NCBI GenBank assembly: GCA_935421135.1
Contig: OW285196.1
Span: 14,195,001 to 14,259,000, forward strand
Source: Bugulina stolonifera
Lineage: Eukaryota; Bryozoa; Gymnolaemata; Cheilostomatida; Bugulidae
Length of the DNA: 64,000 bases
Direction: 5' to 3'
Made by a program: the position numbers and the translations under genes. This document shows, in pieces, positions 34,250 to 45,743 of the stretch (position 1 is the stretch's first letter; every line of letters starts with the position of its first letter). The notes under the pieces were generated by a model. The model was not told the DNA's origin. It saw only the letters and a list, made by a program, of their open reading frames with translations, and made no database searches.

Positions 34250-34929
34250 GTATTACTCAATATTTGCGCACATTCAAGTACAGACTAGCTCCTGTTAAAC
34301 CTACCAGGCCTCATATCTCAGTGTACAAGTACATCCCAGTAATAGGACGTATGGATCCTAGAACATAATATTACATCTATTGTATACCAGCATAGTTGTA
34401 CAGCGTGTGTACATGCACATAAAATTGTTATATTATTGCAGTATGGGTTCAGGGTATATAGCTGACTAGAAAACATGTAGCAGGATATCAAAGCAGTTAT
34501 GATGTCATGTGTTTTAACTCTAGCATTGAAATGTACCAGCCATATTTATAACGAGCCAGAGCCACATACAAGACCATTAACAATATCTGGCATATGGAGA
34601 AGCAATGCAGCAGGTACATAATATGGAGGATTTGTCTTCTCTATATTTTGTAGGTTGTCTACCCTTACCCCAACCCCAACCACAAACAGTAGAAGGTTAT
34701 TGTCCTCACTCTGTACTAATATTTTGTACAATGCAAGCGGATGGAACTTTTGAGTATGTTGTAGAAACAAGCACTTCGTGCTTGGTCTACGACGCAAGCT
34801 TCACTGCAATGTTTGCTCTCTTCGCCCACGTGAAATGATGGCTTGTGTTCATGTACCATGCATGTGTATGACCTCTAGTGGCACTGGCATGCTACAATGA
34901 TTCCATGAGGAGTTGTGCCCCCCTGCATT

Positions 34930-35430
34930 AAAGAAACAACTCCAAGTCAATAGCCTGAGTTCCAACACCAATGTGTCGGGTGGGATGAGCTGGGTACCCA
35001 CCCGCCCTAGTCAGAGTTGAGGGCCTAAGGCTATGTCCCCGCCCCGGCAGCAACGTCGGCGAACCCGGTCCCAAAATCCTAGCACCACCCGAAGCCAAGA
35101 TCCTCGCCGGCAGCATTGTAACATATATGAATCACGGGTTCAGAGTTTCAACACTTATTTGGCGGGTGGGAGGAGTTAAACCTTGGGTCGGATCTGAGGG
35201 CGTAAGGTTAGGGACCCGCCCCGGCAGCGATGCAGGGGGACCCGGTCCCAAGGTCCTAGAACCACCCGGAGCCGAGATGCTGATCGGCAGCATTACAACG
35301 TACATTATATGAGTCATCCCGATTTTCGACCCCAAATCTGATTGGAGGACGGCAGACCGCAGACCGCAGACCGCAGACCGCAGACCGCAGACCGCAGACC
35401 GTAGACCGTAGACCGTAAACTGTAGACCGT
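34930..35430. repeat. GC-rich dimer (2 x ~190 bp) followed by (GCAGACC)n
   Basis: Two tandem units (about 34935-35120 and 35121-35310) share GGCGGGTGGGA-type, CGCCCCGGCAGC, ACCCGGTCCCAA, ACCACCCG and GGCAGCATT blocks. A 7-bp array then runs from 35352, with GTAGACC variants at its end. Absent from the paralogous segment near 53640, so it is an insertion. GC content is far above its surroundings. Confidence 0.75.
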
Positions 35431-36489
35431 TTCGTCTTTTTTTATATGATCTACAATCCTTTAATCTGCAATGAGAATCATAAGATGCAAACTTGATCAG
35501 TATTATAGGCCTGTAGAAGAAAGAGAAATTCAGTACACGTATTTAAAATTAAAGTATAACTTGGCAATACTGAAGCTAAATCTACCAACAAACTAAAACT
35601 AATAATTGATAATCTGCTGGTATACTAATCTTGTGAAAAGATTTTATATTCTGGGTACTCCTTCTCATGAAACAGTGAATTTTACATTAGTGTATATACA
35701 TAATAGTTTGTATTATTTATAGCGTAAGTCAGTGTGTCTCGCTGTCATGTGATCCAGTGTGAGCAAGAGAGCACAACTCTGTCACTCCAAGACACATTAC
35801 TGCTAACCATAAGAACAGAGACTGCATTGATATGGGCATAAATAACCTGTCACGCCCCTTTAATTAGCTAGTAAACATGTCATTGTGCATAAGTTGCTAG
35901 TTTCAAACTAGGTATGCTAGCAAATCAGGATGTGTGTTGTGTAGGAGAAAGGACAGTGAATAGAGTGTTTGTTAACCTACTGCCAGTTGCTATCTTAACA
36001 CATTGGTAATTCACTAAATTAATGGAAAGTTGTATTAAAAGTCAGTTTGTATGTATGCAATGTACATGACCATTGACCCTCCAAACCAGCCATGTTACAA
36101 ACTGGATATAGACAATAATTAACTAGTTAATGAAATAGCCAACATTGTGCCCCATGCCAGAAGTCAGTTTCCTTGATCTGAGGTGATTATTGGGGTTTAA
36201 GCTGATTGGTGCAATCTTGCATTAATTATACATGAATAATAATAAGATTAATTACATTATATTGTTTTAGTCAAAACATAATGATGCTATTGTATTGAGA
36301 CAGATATAATCCACAGCTAGCCACAGTGGCTCATTACCTAACACTTAATATGGTCTGTCAGCCACAATAGAGAATCTACACAATACAAGTTTGATCAGAA
36401 TATTTTAGGGAATTTTATTGATGTAGAATTTTTGCAACTTTTTCTTAAAATCCTGTATTACGTAACATGTATTTATGCTGATATTGAGG

Positions 36490-36605
36490 AGACATTAATA
36501 CAGGCTCACAGAAGTGCTTTTCCTTGTAGAAGTTATCACCCCATGTAGTTACATTGCTTACTTTGAGCATCACAATGCAACTGATTCGTTCAGCATAATC
36601 TCTCT
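36490..36605 (-). pseudogene. C-type lectin fragment
   Basis: The minus strand reads ISCIVMLKVSNVTTWGDNFY then KEKHFCEPV, matching the closing part of the lectin CTLD (QDCLMM...TWGDDFC...FFCEAV). The cysteine after WGDN is replaced by Tyr, and no other lectin exon is nearby. Confidence 0.7.
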
Positions 36606-36669
36606 TCTTATACATTGTACATGGGGGTATGTTTGTCATACATGAACAGTACAACAGCTGTGGTTATAT

Positions 36670-37332
36670 TGTGATGGTACGCCCAGTCGTATCTTACATC
36701 TGACACTCATTATTGCGTGCATACATGTATATATCTGCTTGTACTCTACTCTTATATTGTTATATATGATTGTATGATTATTTCTAAGTCTTTTAATGCC
36801 TTTTATACCCATGTACAGAGGCCCGACCTCTCAGAATCCATTGATATTCATTTTGTACATGAATTGGACCATTATAAGCAACTTTTGTAGAACCCGACCT
36901 ATTTTGGGTCGGCCGTCGGGCTTCCGGCGGCCATCTTGTTGCGCAACTTCCGGACGACCACACGTCGTCTTTTCCCGACGTCATGTCGGCCGGAAGTCCT
37001 TATACTATATAAAGGGCACTGTTTTACTGTTCATTGTCTCAGTCTACACTTGGCTTTCAATAAAGACACATCTATACTTGATACAGGGACTTTCTCTTCC
37101 TTTTACTAGGTCATTCGCTTTGCGAACCGCCTACTCGGTTGAATTACTCTCTTTCACTGTATAGTCTGAAGGTCGGACTTGAGATCAGATGGGTCGTCTT
37201 TGGTAGTATTTGGGCTACTGAGACCGCTCGATCTTTCATGTAATGCGAAGTCCTATTACCACTCATAGGCACTTCATTTCTGGGTCGATAGTCGTCCAAG
37301 GACGACCGCACCAAATCACAGAAACCATTACA
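36670..37332 (+). mobile_element. 5' LTR of a young LTR retrotransposon (663 bp)
   Basis: TG...CA ends, ATAT target duplication at 36666-36669, TATA box TATATAAAGG at 37007 and CAATAAAG poly(A) signal near 37059. Comparing by eye with the 3' LTR I found one difference (C versus A in CCTACTCGGTT, near 37136), so insertion was recent. Confidence 0.9.
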
Positions 37333-37333
37333 T

Positions 37334-37352
37334 TGGTGGCAGCGGTGGGATT
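37334..37352 (+). promoter_or_regulatory. Primer-binding site of the LTR element
   Basis: TGGTGGCAGCGGTGGGATT starts two bases after the 5' LTR. Its complement ends in CCA and looks like a tRNA 3' end. A leucine tRNA is plausible from the stem sequence, but this was not checked. Confidence 0.7.
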
Positions 37353-37666
37353 CTAAGGTCGTACTCTTACGATACGAAGAGAAGGAAGGTGACCTCGGAC
37401 TCGGGTGACCGGCCGACCTCATTCTTCAATACTTCTACGGCGATTTAGGACTCGGACCCGGGAACCTTGGATACGAGAAGGTGACAAACGCTAAAGTGCA
37501 CCCATAATTCTCGTGGTTCCGCTGGATGTAGCCCGACCTACGCCGGATCTTCAATCAAAGACCGACCTCGGATCCAGAACAGATTGACGGTACTCAGTAC
37601 GACCATTAGGCCGACACGGCCTAACAAACCAAAGCAGTTTTACTCACTACCTGACACCCTACCGAC

Positions 37667-40600
37667 ATGGACCGAATAAGGAACCTGCTTCAGCAGGTAA
37701 TGTACCAGGCCGAGCAGGACCTCAAAACACTCAGCTACAACGGACAAGAGGACGTCGAACTCTTCATAGAAGACTTCATCGCTATGGCAGAGCGTTGCAA
37801 CTGGAATGACAGAGCACGCCTCATACGGCTTAGAGCCGCCCTACACGGGCCCGCACAAGAATGCGGCCGACCCCGATCAGTCGAAGAGATATTTTCCCGA
37901 CTGAGGGAACAGTATGGACTATCTGCCAGAGAAGCCCGATGGAAGCTGTCCACCCTGGAACAGCCAGCCCACACGTCACTCAGAGACTATGCAGCTCTCA
38001 TCCGCAGACTGATGGCAACAGCCTTTGAAGGAGCACCCCCTGCATCTTTGGAAGAGTGGGCTGTAGAGAAGTTCTGCCTCTCAGTCCACGACCGTGGCCT
38101 ACGCTGGTACTACACATGGTTACAGCCCGACGATATGGAGGAAGCCCTGGAAACCGGAACGGCCTTCCAGAGTAACAAGGGTGGCAAGGCCAACCCTCCA
38201 AAGCCACAAGAGGAGCTTCCCGCCGACCTCCTACGGAAAGCCCTACATACCCTCCTACAGAAATGTCAAGGCACAGATGACGGGCCGACGGACACACTAG
38301 AACCCGTCCCAGTAGACGAACCCATTCCTACTGGAGCCCAGCAAGGAGAAGGTGGACCACCCCACATTGGTCGTCCACAAAGGCCGACGGATACATCAGA
38401 ACTCGTCCCAGTAGATGAACCCATTCCTACTGAGGCCAAACCCAAGAAGAGTGGACCGAACCACAATGGTCGTCCACAAAGGCCGACGGATACACCAGAA
38501 CCCGTCCCAGTAGATGAACCCATTCCTACTGCGGCCAAACCCAAGAAGAGTGGACCGAACCACAATGGTCGTCCACAAAGGCCGACGGATACACCAGAAA
38601 CCGTCCCAGTAGATGAACCCATTCCTACTGCGGCCAAACCCAAGAAGAGTGGACCGAACCACAATGGTCGTCCACTGAGGCCGACGGACACCTCAGAACC
38701 GGTCCTAGTGGAAGAACCTATACCCACTAAGCCTAAAGTCAAGAGTAGCCACTCCAAACAGAAAACCCCACGGGTAACTAGCCCATCACACTCCAGGCCG
38801 ACGGCGTCACCTGTACCCGTCACAGTGGATGAACCTAAACCCACTAGGCCAACACCAGGCAAGAAACGACCCCACTCAAAGCCGAACACATCCGAAGTGA
38901 CCACAGATCACCCCCCAAGGCTGAAAGGACGACTCATATGTCCCGCCCCGTCGGACCAAACCTCACAAGGTAAACCCGACCTATCCTCAACTCAGAAGGA
39001 TCAACAGGATCTAGCCACGTCCAGACCCGACAATAATCAGCAATTGATTCCCGCCCAAATTCAGTATGCCCCGACGGACGACTTATCGTGTGTAGAACTG
39101 CCAGACACTACAGTCCAAGTCCGCGGCCTGAGGATCGACACGGAGCAAACCGTTCTGGACCAAAACAGAGAGCTACCTCTGAACCTCTCGAAGAATGTTC
39201 AAGTTTCAACAGCCCGACCTGATCCAGAGGACGCGAAATGTCGCGTAGCCGAACCTCAAGACATAATCCCAACGACGGAGATACAGTCTATACTGCCAGC
39301 AGTTCAAGTACACAAAGCAAAACGCTCTTGTACGGAATCTAGCATTGCCGAACAGTTTCAGCCGAAGATACAGATTGCCGAACTCTCGAAGTCCCCTAAA
39401 GTGGATAAGAAGCAATCGAAGGCAACTATTGCCGTGTTCCCGCGCTTATTTGACGAGTCGAACAAAGAAAATGTGCCTGAGGCATTGCCTACAATTGAGC
39501 CAATTGCTCATCCCTCGGCTAGTATAAATACGACAGCTCACAGACGAGTAGTCCTTTCTCGTCCAGCACTTCACCGAAGCACATGTACCCCTACATGTAG
39601 CAACTCCTGCACTCCTCGTGTCACTGGTGAAGTTAATAGCAGCACTCGTATCCTTTCTCATTCTCGTGCAGACGAGACGGCTACTCCTCCTAGTATGGAT
39701 CACTCCAATCAGCCTGTCTTCACGGCTGAAGGTAAGCAAATCTCAGTGTTACCAGTAAGGACCGAATCAGAATTAGAGGTACAATCAACACCTGTGAGAC
39801 TGTCAGGCATGAATTCTCTCTCCCTCCCCACTCGGCATAGACCAGTCGGGACAGAGGAGAATTCCCCTGAACATTCTCACAGGAAAGAGCATGAGTTAGA
39901 AGGCGGAGGCTACACATCAGATGAATTATGTGTTGTAGATGCATCTCCTCTACGGAAGACGCTCACGCCAGACGGCACGCCTCCACCCACTCCACCTCCT
40001 GTTACCTCTACCCTGAAGTTAGCTACAATTAAGCTGCACAAACTCACTGACAAGCTGCCCATCGAGTCGTCCCAGCATTCCGGAGCCACTAAGCCATGGA
40101 TTAGTACCTTCACTCAACAAGCCCGAGACGACTTGGCCAGAAGGAGTCAACCTAACCTCAAATGTGCAAAGTGTGGCTTCTCCGGCACCCTCAAGAGACT
40201 GAACATTCACATTTGGCAGCACTTTGCCCGCTTCTACTGTCGCTGCGGACGCAGCTCAGTTAGCCGTGATGCTCTAGGCCATCACTTCAGCCGGAGATCC
40301 AGTATCTGTGGGAAACGTCTCTTCCTCACGGACGGGCCCAGCTATGGGGCCCTCATGGAATGGTGGGGCGTAAAGGATCCCCCACCATTTCTACCATGTC
40401 GTCCTACTATGGACGGACAGTCGGGGACAAATAAACCAGTTTATTTGCCCAGCTCCTCCTCCACAAGGAAGCGACCTCCCAAGAGACGGCACAGCCCATC
40501 TCCAGAACAGACCCCCGACTCCGCACCTTCTGATGCTACCTCCTCCTCTTCCTCGTCGCCTACCACTCCTGCTGGACCTTCTCTCTGGCGACCTCCTGCT

Positions 40601-41203
40601 AGTACCTCCGCAGTAAGTGTCGGCCCCCCTGGCCGACGCGGACGTCTACCCTCTTGGAAGACAAGGCCTGCTCCACGGAAGAGTATGCCTGCCCCTCAGT
40701 CAGGCCCTCTCTACGAAGGCTCTCCACCCAAGGTCTCATGTGCAGCTTCTTGTACAGCTTCTCCGACTCTACTGATCGAGCCACTGCAGTCCAGGCCCAC
40801 ACTGGAGGTCTCACCGCACCGCTCTCCTTATACACCTGCCAGGGACCTACTCCGAGCCACTCCAGACTCTCCTGCCGTCCAGTCCCCACCTCCTGCATCT
40901 CCTGTATTAACTCAGCCGAATGCCACACGTCCTGCATCTCCGGATCCGTCGTTCATGCAGCAACTTGCTGAACTCAAGCCACGGATTCACTACCTTGCCA
41001 GCCGTCAACAGGTGGGGGACACTCTACGCCAACATCTGGAACCTCTCTATGCTCGAGAAATAGCTCTTCGTGAACTAGCCAACCAGCATCTAAACCACCC
41101 CCAACAACTCCAGCTCGTACAAGCAGACTTGGATATAGTATCCAGAGAATCTACACTGTACCGTACCCTTCTTAACTTGACACTAGAGACACCCATGACC
41201 TAG
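37667..41203 (+). CDS. Gag-like protein of a non-autonomous LTR element (1178 aa, single exon)
   Basis: The only long gene between the two LTRs. Residues 1-190 resemble retrotransposon Gag (charged helices, FIEDFIAMAERCNW, RLRAALHGPAQE, a Trp-rich WYYTWLQ). From about 206 there are four full and two decayed copies of a 33-residue repeat with core VPVDEPIPT. A long Pro/Ser/Thr-rich region follows. A C2H2-like finger begins at C833 (CAKC...H-x3-H), followed by a C/H cluster (CRCG...HH...C). The C-terminal 90 residues are helical and Leu-rich. No protease, reverse transcriptase, RNase H or integrase motif is present, so it must be mobilised by another element. The internal region is distinctly GC-richer than the host DNA around it. 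The start ATG lies 335 bases after the LTR. Confidence 0.75.
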   Translation: MDRIRNLLQQVMYQAEQDLKTLSYNGQEDVELFIEDFIAMAERCNWNDRARLIRLRAALHGPAQECGRPRSVEEIFSRLREQYGLSAREARWKLSTLEQPAHTSLRDYAALIRRLMATAFEGAPPASLEEWAVEKFCLSVHDRGLRWYYTWLQPDDMEEALETGTAFQSNKGGKANPPKPQEELPADLLRKALHTLLQKCQGTDDGPTDTLEPVPVDEPIPTGAQQGEGGPPHIGRPQRPTDTSELVPVDEPIPTEAKPKKSGPNHNGRPQRPTDTPEPVPVDEPIPTAAKPKKSGPNHNGRPQRPTDTPETVPVDEPIPTAAKPKKSGPNHNGRPLRPTDTSEPVLVEEPIPTKPKVKSSHSKQKTPRVTSPSHSRPTASPVPVTVDEPKPTRPTPGKKRPHSKPNTSEVTTDHPPRLKGRLICPAPSDQTSQGKPDLSSTQKDQQDLATSRPDNNQQLIPAQIQYAPTDDLSCVELPDTTVQVRGLRIDTEQTVLDQNRELPLNLSKNVQVSTARPDPEDAKCRVAEPQDIIPTTEIQSILPAVQVHKAKRSCTESSIAEQFQPKIQIAELSKSPKVDKKQSKATIAVFPRLFDESNKENVPEALPTIEPIAHPSASINTTAHRRVVLSRPALHRSTCTPTCSNSCTPRVTGEVNSSTRILSHSRADETATPPSMDHSNQPVFTAEGKQISVLPVRTESELEVQSTPVRLSGMNSLSLPTRHRPVGTEENSPEHSHRKEHELEGGGYTSDELCVVDASPLRKTLTPDGTPPPTPPPVTSTLKLATIKLHKLTDKLPIESSQHSGATKPWISTFTQQARDDLARRSQPNLKCAKCGFSGTLKRLNIHIWQHFARFYCRCGRSSVSRDALGHHFSRRSSICGKRLFLTDGPSYGALMEWWGVKDPPPFLPCRPTMDGQSGTNKPVYLPSSSSTRKRPPKRRHSPSPEQTPDSAPSDATSSSSSSPTTPAGPSLWRPPASTSAVSVGPPGRRGRLPSWKTRPAPRKSMPAPQSGPLYEGSPPKVSCAASCTASPTLLIEPLQSRPTLEVSPHRSPYTPARDLLRATPDSPAVQSPPPASPVLTQPNATRPASPDPSFMQQLAELKPRIHYLASRQQVGDTLRQHLEPLYAREIALRELANQHLNHPQQLQLVQADLDIVSRESTLYRTLLNLTLETPMT

Positions 41204-41204
41204 T

Positions 41205-41216
41205 GTGAGGGGGCTA
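41205..41216 (+). promoter_or_regulatory. Polypurine tract before the 3' LTR
   Basis: GTGAGGGGGC directly follows the gag stop and ends a few bases before TGTGATGG of the 3' LTR, the expected place for plus-strand priming. Confidence 0.6.
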
Positions 41217-41879
41217 TGTGATGGTACGCCCAGTCGTATCTTACATCTGACACTCATTATTGCGTGCATACATGTATATATCTGCTTGTACTCTACTCTT
41301 ATATTGTTATATATGATTGTATGATTATTTCTAAGTCTTTTAATGCCTTTTATACCCATGTACAGAGGCCCGACCTCTCAGAATCCATTGATATTCATTT
41401 TGTACATGAATTGGACCATTATAAGCAACTTTTGTAGAACCCGACCTATTTTGGGTCGGCCGTCGGGCTTCCGGCGGCCATCTTGTTGCGCAACTTCCGG
41501 ACGACCACACGTCGTCTTTTCCCGACGTCATGTCGGCCGGAAGTCCTTATACTATATAAAGGGCACTGTTTTACTGTTCATTGTCTCAGTCTACACTTGG
41601 CTTTCAATAAAGACACATCTATACTTGATACAGGGACTTTCTCTTCCTTTTACTAGGTCATTCGCTTTGCGAACCGCCTACTAGGTTGAATTACTCTCTT
41701 TCACTGTATAGTCTGAAGGTCGGACTTGAGATCAGATGGGTCGTCTTTGGTAGTATTTGGGCTACTGAGACCGCTCGATCTTTCATGTAATGCGAAGTCC
41801 TATTACCACTCATAGGCACTTCATTTCTGGGTCGATAGTCGTCCAAGGACGACCGCACCAAATCACAGAAACCATTACA
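41217..41879 (+). mobile_element. 3' LTR of the young LTR retrotransposon (663 bp)
   Basis: Same length as the 5' LTR and almost identical. Followed by ATAT (41880-41883), the second copy of the 4-bp target duplication. The complete element is 36670-41879. Confidence 0.9.
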
Positions 41880-42054
41880 ATATCTATTTGGTGACTGTTT
41901 CAATTTTGATTTTCTCAATCTACCAGGGCCCAGAGATGATAAGATGAGTTTAATGAATCTATAGGCTATTAATACATGTCATATTCATAACCAAACATGT
42001 ATTTTCACTATCTTGGCAGTGTGTTCATACGTCTTGTAAACAATCTATTAGATC

Positions 42055-44919
42055 CAGTGTTTGAATTGTGGTTATACGGGAGTATACGGCGTGTACCCAC
42101 CTCAATTTTGGTGGGTACACTGTCAGCAGGCGTGTACCCTCATGGTAATTGACTAGTTTTGCTGAAGACACGGTAGTTTTCGCAATCGAAATAGGTTTAC
42201 TGGTTGCTGAGTGACTGCTGATCGTAAAATTTCCCTCTAATCTACTGATCGTTTGATTGATAACAGCGTGTTAAGTCAATTCCGAAATGTCAAAGTAAGT
42301 TTATAGTTGCTTGGACCAGTAACCTGCACACAAATAAATCCTTCTGCTTTACTAACAAAGTTAGTCATTGTATCAATGGTTTCATAGGAATTGAATATGG
42401 ATTCCACTTTCTTTCGTATTTTCAGTTTTCCGAATGCGTTTGCAGAGCCATGAAAACTTTTTGATAAGGACAGTGGCCAAACAGTTGAATCTAAAAGTTT
42501 TTTTAGCTCTAAACCTAAATCTCAAAAGTGAATTGTTGTACTCTATTGCAATTTGACGTTTGACTGAGTGATAAATATCGGAGATAGTTGTATTTTTCTC
42601 ACTTTGCTAATAAAATATAAAATACAAAAATTAAAAATAAATATTAATTTAATATGATCATCCATGATGTTGTATATAACAATAACATCAATATTTGTAA
42701 TTGTTAGATTATCACTAGAGAAAGAATCTGTATTCAATAATATAACATATAAATAATAAATCAAACATGATTATATTAATTATTATTATATGAAAAAATA
42801 AATAATTATTTATTATTTATTTAAAGCGATTATTATAAATAATAGAACTAGAAGTGAATCAATAAAATTAGCTAATCAAATGGTAATCATATCATAATGA
42901 TAACCATAATTATTTATATTTTCAATAATTTTTATATGAAATAAATAATTTTGATAATAATTGTTGTAGCAATACGCCTGCATCAAGTATAAATAAAAAT
43001 ATTGCTTACTGGATTGTCACAAGAACAAGAGTCGATATTCAGTAAATAAAAATAAAAATATATAATAGAAATAAATTGTTTTTAATAGAACAGGGAATTA
43101 GATAATTAATTTATATTGAATGATCATTATTGTATTGAATATTTAATGCAAATAATATAGCAATTGTTGTATTGTTTTATATAAAATATTTTAATCTAAC
43201 GTTGATATTTTTATTCTAGAATAGGTAGGAATACTATTTGTTTTTGCACATAGTATTGAATTTCAACAGCTATAGGTATTGCGCTACTATTGCAAACTAC
43301 TTCCAAGTTTAGTAAGTAAGGCAAAGAGTGAGGTTATGACAAATTGGAATTCACAGAGAGCTAAGAAGAATCCTGTCCCTGTTTAGTCTAGATAGTACTA
43401 GTAGAAACTATGTATTTGGATTGAGCTTGGTTTCACTGGTTGACTGCAATTAAAGTAATCGTTTTGTTTGTATTCTCTATTTTTGTTGTATTGAGGTGAT
43501 TCATTGCTTTCAGAAGTCCACAAAAAACCACAGGTAATGAAGTTGTATGCTGCCTATTAGTGTACTTGCATGCCGCATATTAGTGTACTTACATGCTGTC
43601 TATTAGTGTACTTGCGTGCTGCCTAGTAACCTACATGCATGATAGTTTATGGAGTATTTTAGGTAGCTGAATAATCTTTTTAGGCAATACTATATTTTTA
43701 GTTTACATCGAATTTACTGTCAGTATGATTTGATATTTGTTGCTAAGGTTATATTCGGCCATGGATTTAACTTTGAGGCCAGTTTTTACTAGTGCTGCCA
43801 ATTTATAAAACATTTAGCATTTTTGGAAGATGTTGTCACAAGTGGTGAGGATACTTGTAATACAGCGTTTAGTGATCCAAAGGAAGCTGGTGAGGAATTT
43901 AATTTTGCAGAAATGATACCCTAATTTATATTTTTGATATCTACTGCTCGCTGGTGAAGCTGTCTTTTTCTAACATTGCTGTACTGGTGTTATGGCAATG
44001 TCTTCTGTTCACTTTTCTAGGCGATTAGGCACTGTAGAGACCATTGGTTCAAACCCCAGTCAGGGCCTGGTGTTTTCATGGATTTGATGCAAGACCTAAC
44101 AGCTCCCACAGATAAATTCCTTAAATTAACAAAATTATAATAATATTAGAGAAAACCCAGTGAGTAGTACATGTATATATCCTAGATAAATTGGTGAAAC
44201 TCCTTTATTTGGGTATGTATGTTTTATAGGCTTCAACCTTTTAACTTTTCCTTATAGCTGTTGTTCAAATAACATTACTGGTGTTATATAATAAAGTCTA
44301 CAGGTAGGTTGTGACAAGGGAAATACATGTATTTTATTGTATAATACTTTTGTTCATTATAATTTTGTTGATAAACTTCAACTCCTTCCCTTCTCTAATG
44401 TTGATGTCAATTTCATAGCTGTTTTGTTGAATTACTATAGTTTTCATACAGTTGCAGTTACATGCTGTTGTTGTTTGTGTTTATATACTTTTGACAAAAT
44501 ATACAACTGTAAAATGTTGTAGTTCAGCATTTTGTAATAAATAAAGAAGTTGTTTTCTCTTTGACTACATGTACTTTTATTACAGTGAAAGAAAGTTGTC
44601 GTGTTTTAAATAGTATAGATCTATTCATTCTTACAATCAATGCAGCAGTAATACAAAATTGAAGGACATAAAGCACACTCAGTAGTTTAAAATATAAGGA
44701 ATGGTTTACATTGGTACCATGTACTCTGTGTAAAGAGGTTACTCATTTGCTATCAACCATAATTAGAAATTGTCCTCCCTTGTTTTGTCTTGCTGAAATG
44801 GGAGAACAACTTCTAATTATGATCTGCAGCTTCTGAATGACCAATGCACCTTGAGGAAAGGTCTTAAGATTGCAGGCAGGAACCGTGTACCCACCTCATT
44901 TGTTCCACTTCGAACACTG
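42055..44919. mobile_element. hAT-like DNA transposon, non-autonomous or decayed (2865 bp)
   Basis: Ends CAGTGTTTGAA...TTCGAACACTG are inverted repeats. Both sides carry the exact 8-bp target duplication ATTAGATC (42047-42054 and 44920-44927), as in the hAT superfamily. The left subterminal region has GTGTACCCACCTCAATTTTG inverted-repeat motifs. No transposase-like frame is visible; the middle is very AT-rich (42600-43250). A 67-bp hairpin lies at 44758-44821. Confidence 0.8.
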
Positions 44920-44927
44920 ATTAGATC

Positions 44928-45743
44928 TTTATTATACTGTTTCCAAGTTTTTATTACCTATCACCATTTGAACATGGATATTATGTAAACCATCCCCTGC
45001 AATGTACTCTGACAGTGACCATGGGCTTACATAATTTTACAGAATCTTTAATTAGTTGAAAATAATACATTTAGCAAGGAAAGCCTTTTTAAAGCCCATC
45101 AAAAAATTTAAAAGTATTTGTTTTGTCACTTTTTGTATTTACTATTTTTATTATTTACATGATTGTAGATGGTTTTAGTTCTTTAACACTGCATTATCTC
45201 AATATTCTACCTTCTAAAATAATTCTAATGAGACAATACTTCTATTTGAGGTTGTTATTCTAACACTGACTCAAAAATTAATTAATTACAGCAAACGTGC
45301 TGCCATTATTACATGACTTGTATATTGTATTATAATTATTTTTTTATTTGAATTATTATAGTAATTAAAATGCTCCTCAATGCTTCTTTCTGCTTTTGGA
45401 ATTTAAAAATTTTCAACACCCACCCTGATGCATCTTGTACTGAGTGCATTACTTGATTACTATTTAAAAAACTTAGCTGTTTCCCAACATATTATCGTTG
45501 GTAGCACTGCCTTAAATAGTAAATGAATATTAAGAGAGGAACATTCAGGGTGAGACAACTCTAACAACTTGCTATTGTATTGCTATACAAGATGAAGAAG
45601 CATCAATTAACATTGTACACAGTGAAATCTTTATCAGGATATCTCAGTGAATTTCATTGTCGTATACGACTTCATTGTAAAGTCCAATACCATGTGACAA
45701 ATATTTATAATGATGCTCAGAAAATCCGGTTTTGATAAGTCAT
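44928..45743. other. 3' flank of lectin 2; no gene seen
   Basis: AT-rich spacer between the hAT-like element and the lectin stop codon. Confidence 0.4.

Larger units (their letters stand above)
33350..36410. repeat. Diverged segment shared with 52810-54740
   Basis: Shared in order: the exon above, ATTACTCAATATTTGC, CCCCAACCCCAACCA, GTGTGAGCAAGAGAGC, AGGATGTGTGTTGT, CCATTGACCCT and CACAGCTAGCCACAGT. This copy is longer by a solo LTR (33663-34249) and a GC-rich insertion (34930-35430). Confidence 0.75.

Noticed and set aside
38266..38904. 212-codon minus-strand frame inside the LTR element
   Set aside because: Mirror of the 99-bp repeats of the + strand gag-like gene; its Val/Gly/Ser-rich sequence just reflects their complement.
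42543..42764. 73-codon minus frame within the hAT-like element
   Set aside because: Very AT-rich Ile/Asn-rich translation with no transposase motif.
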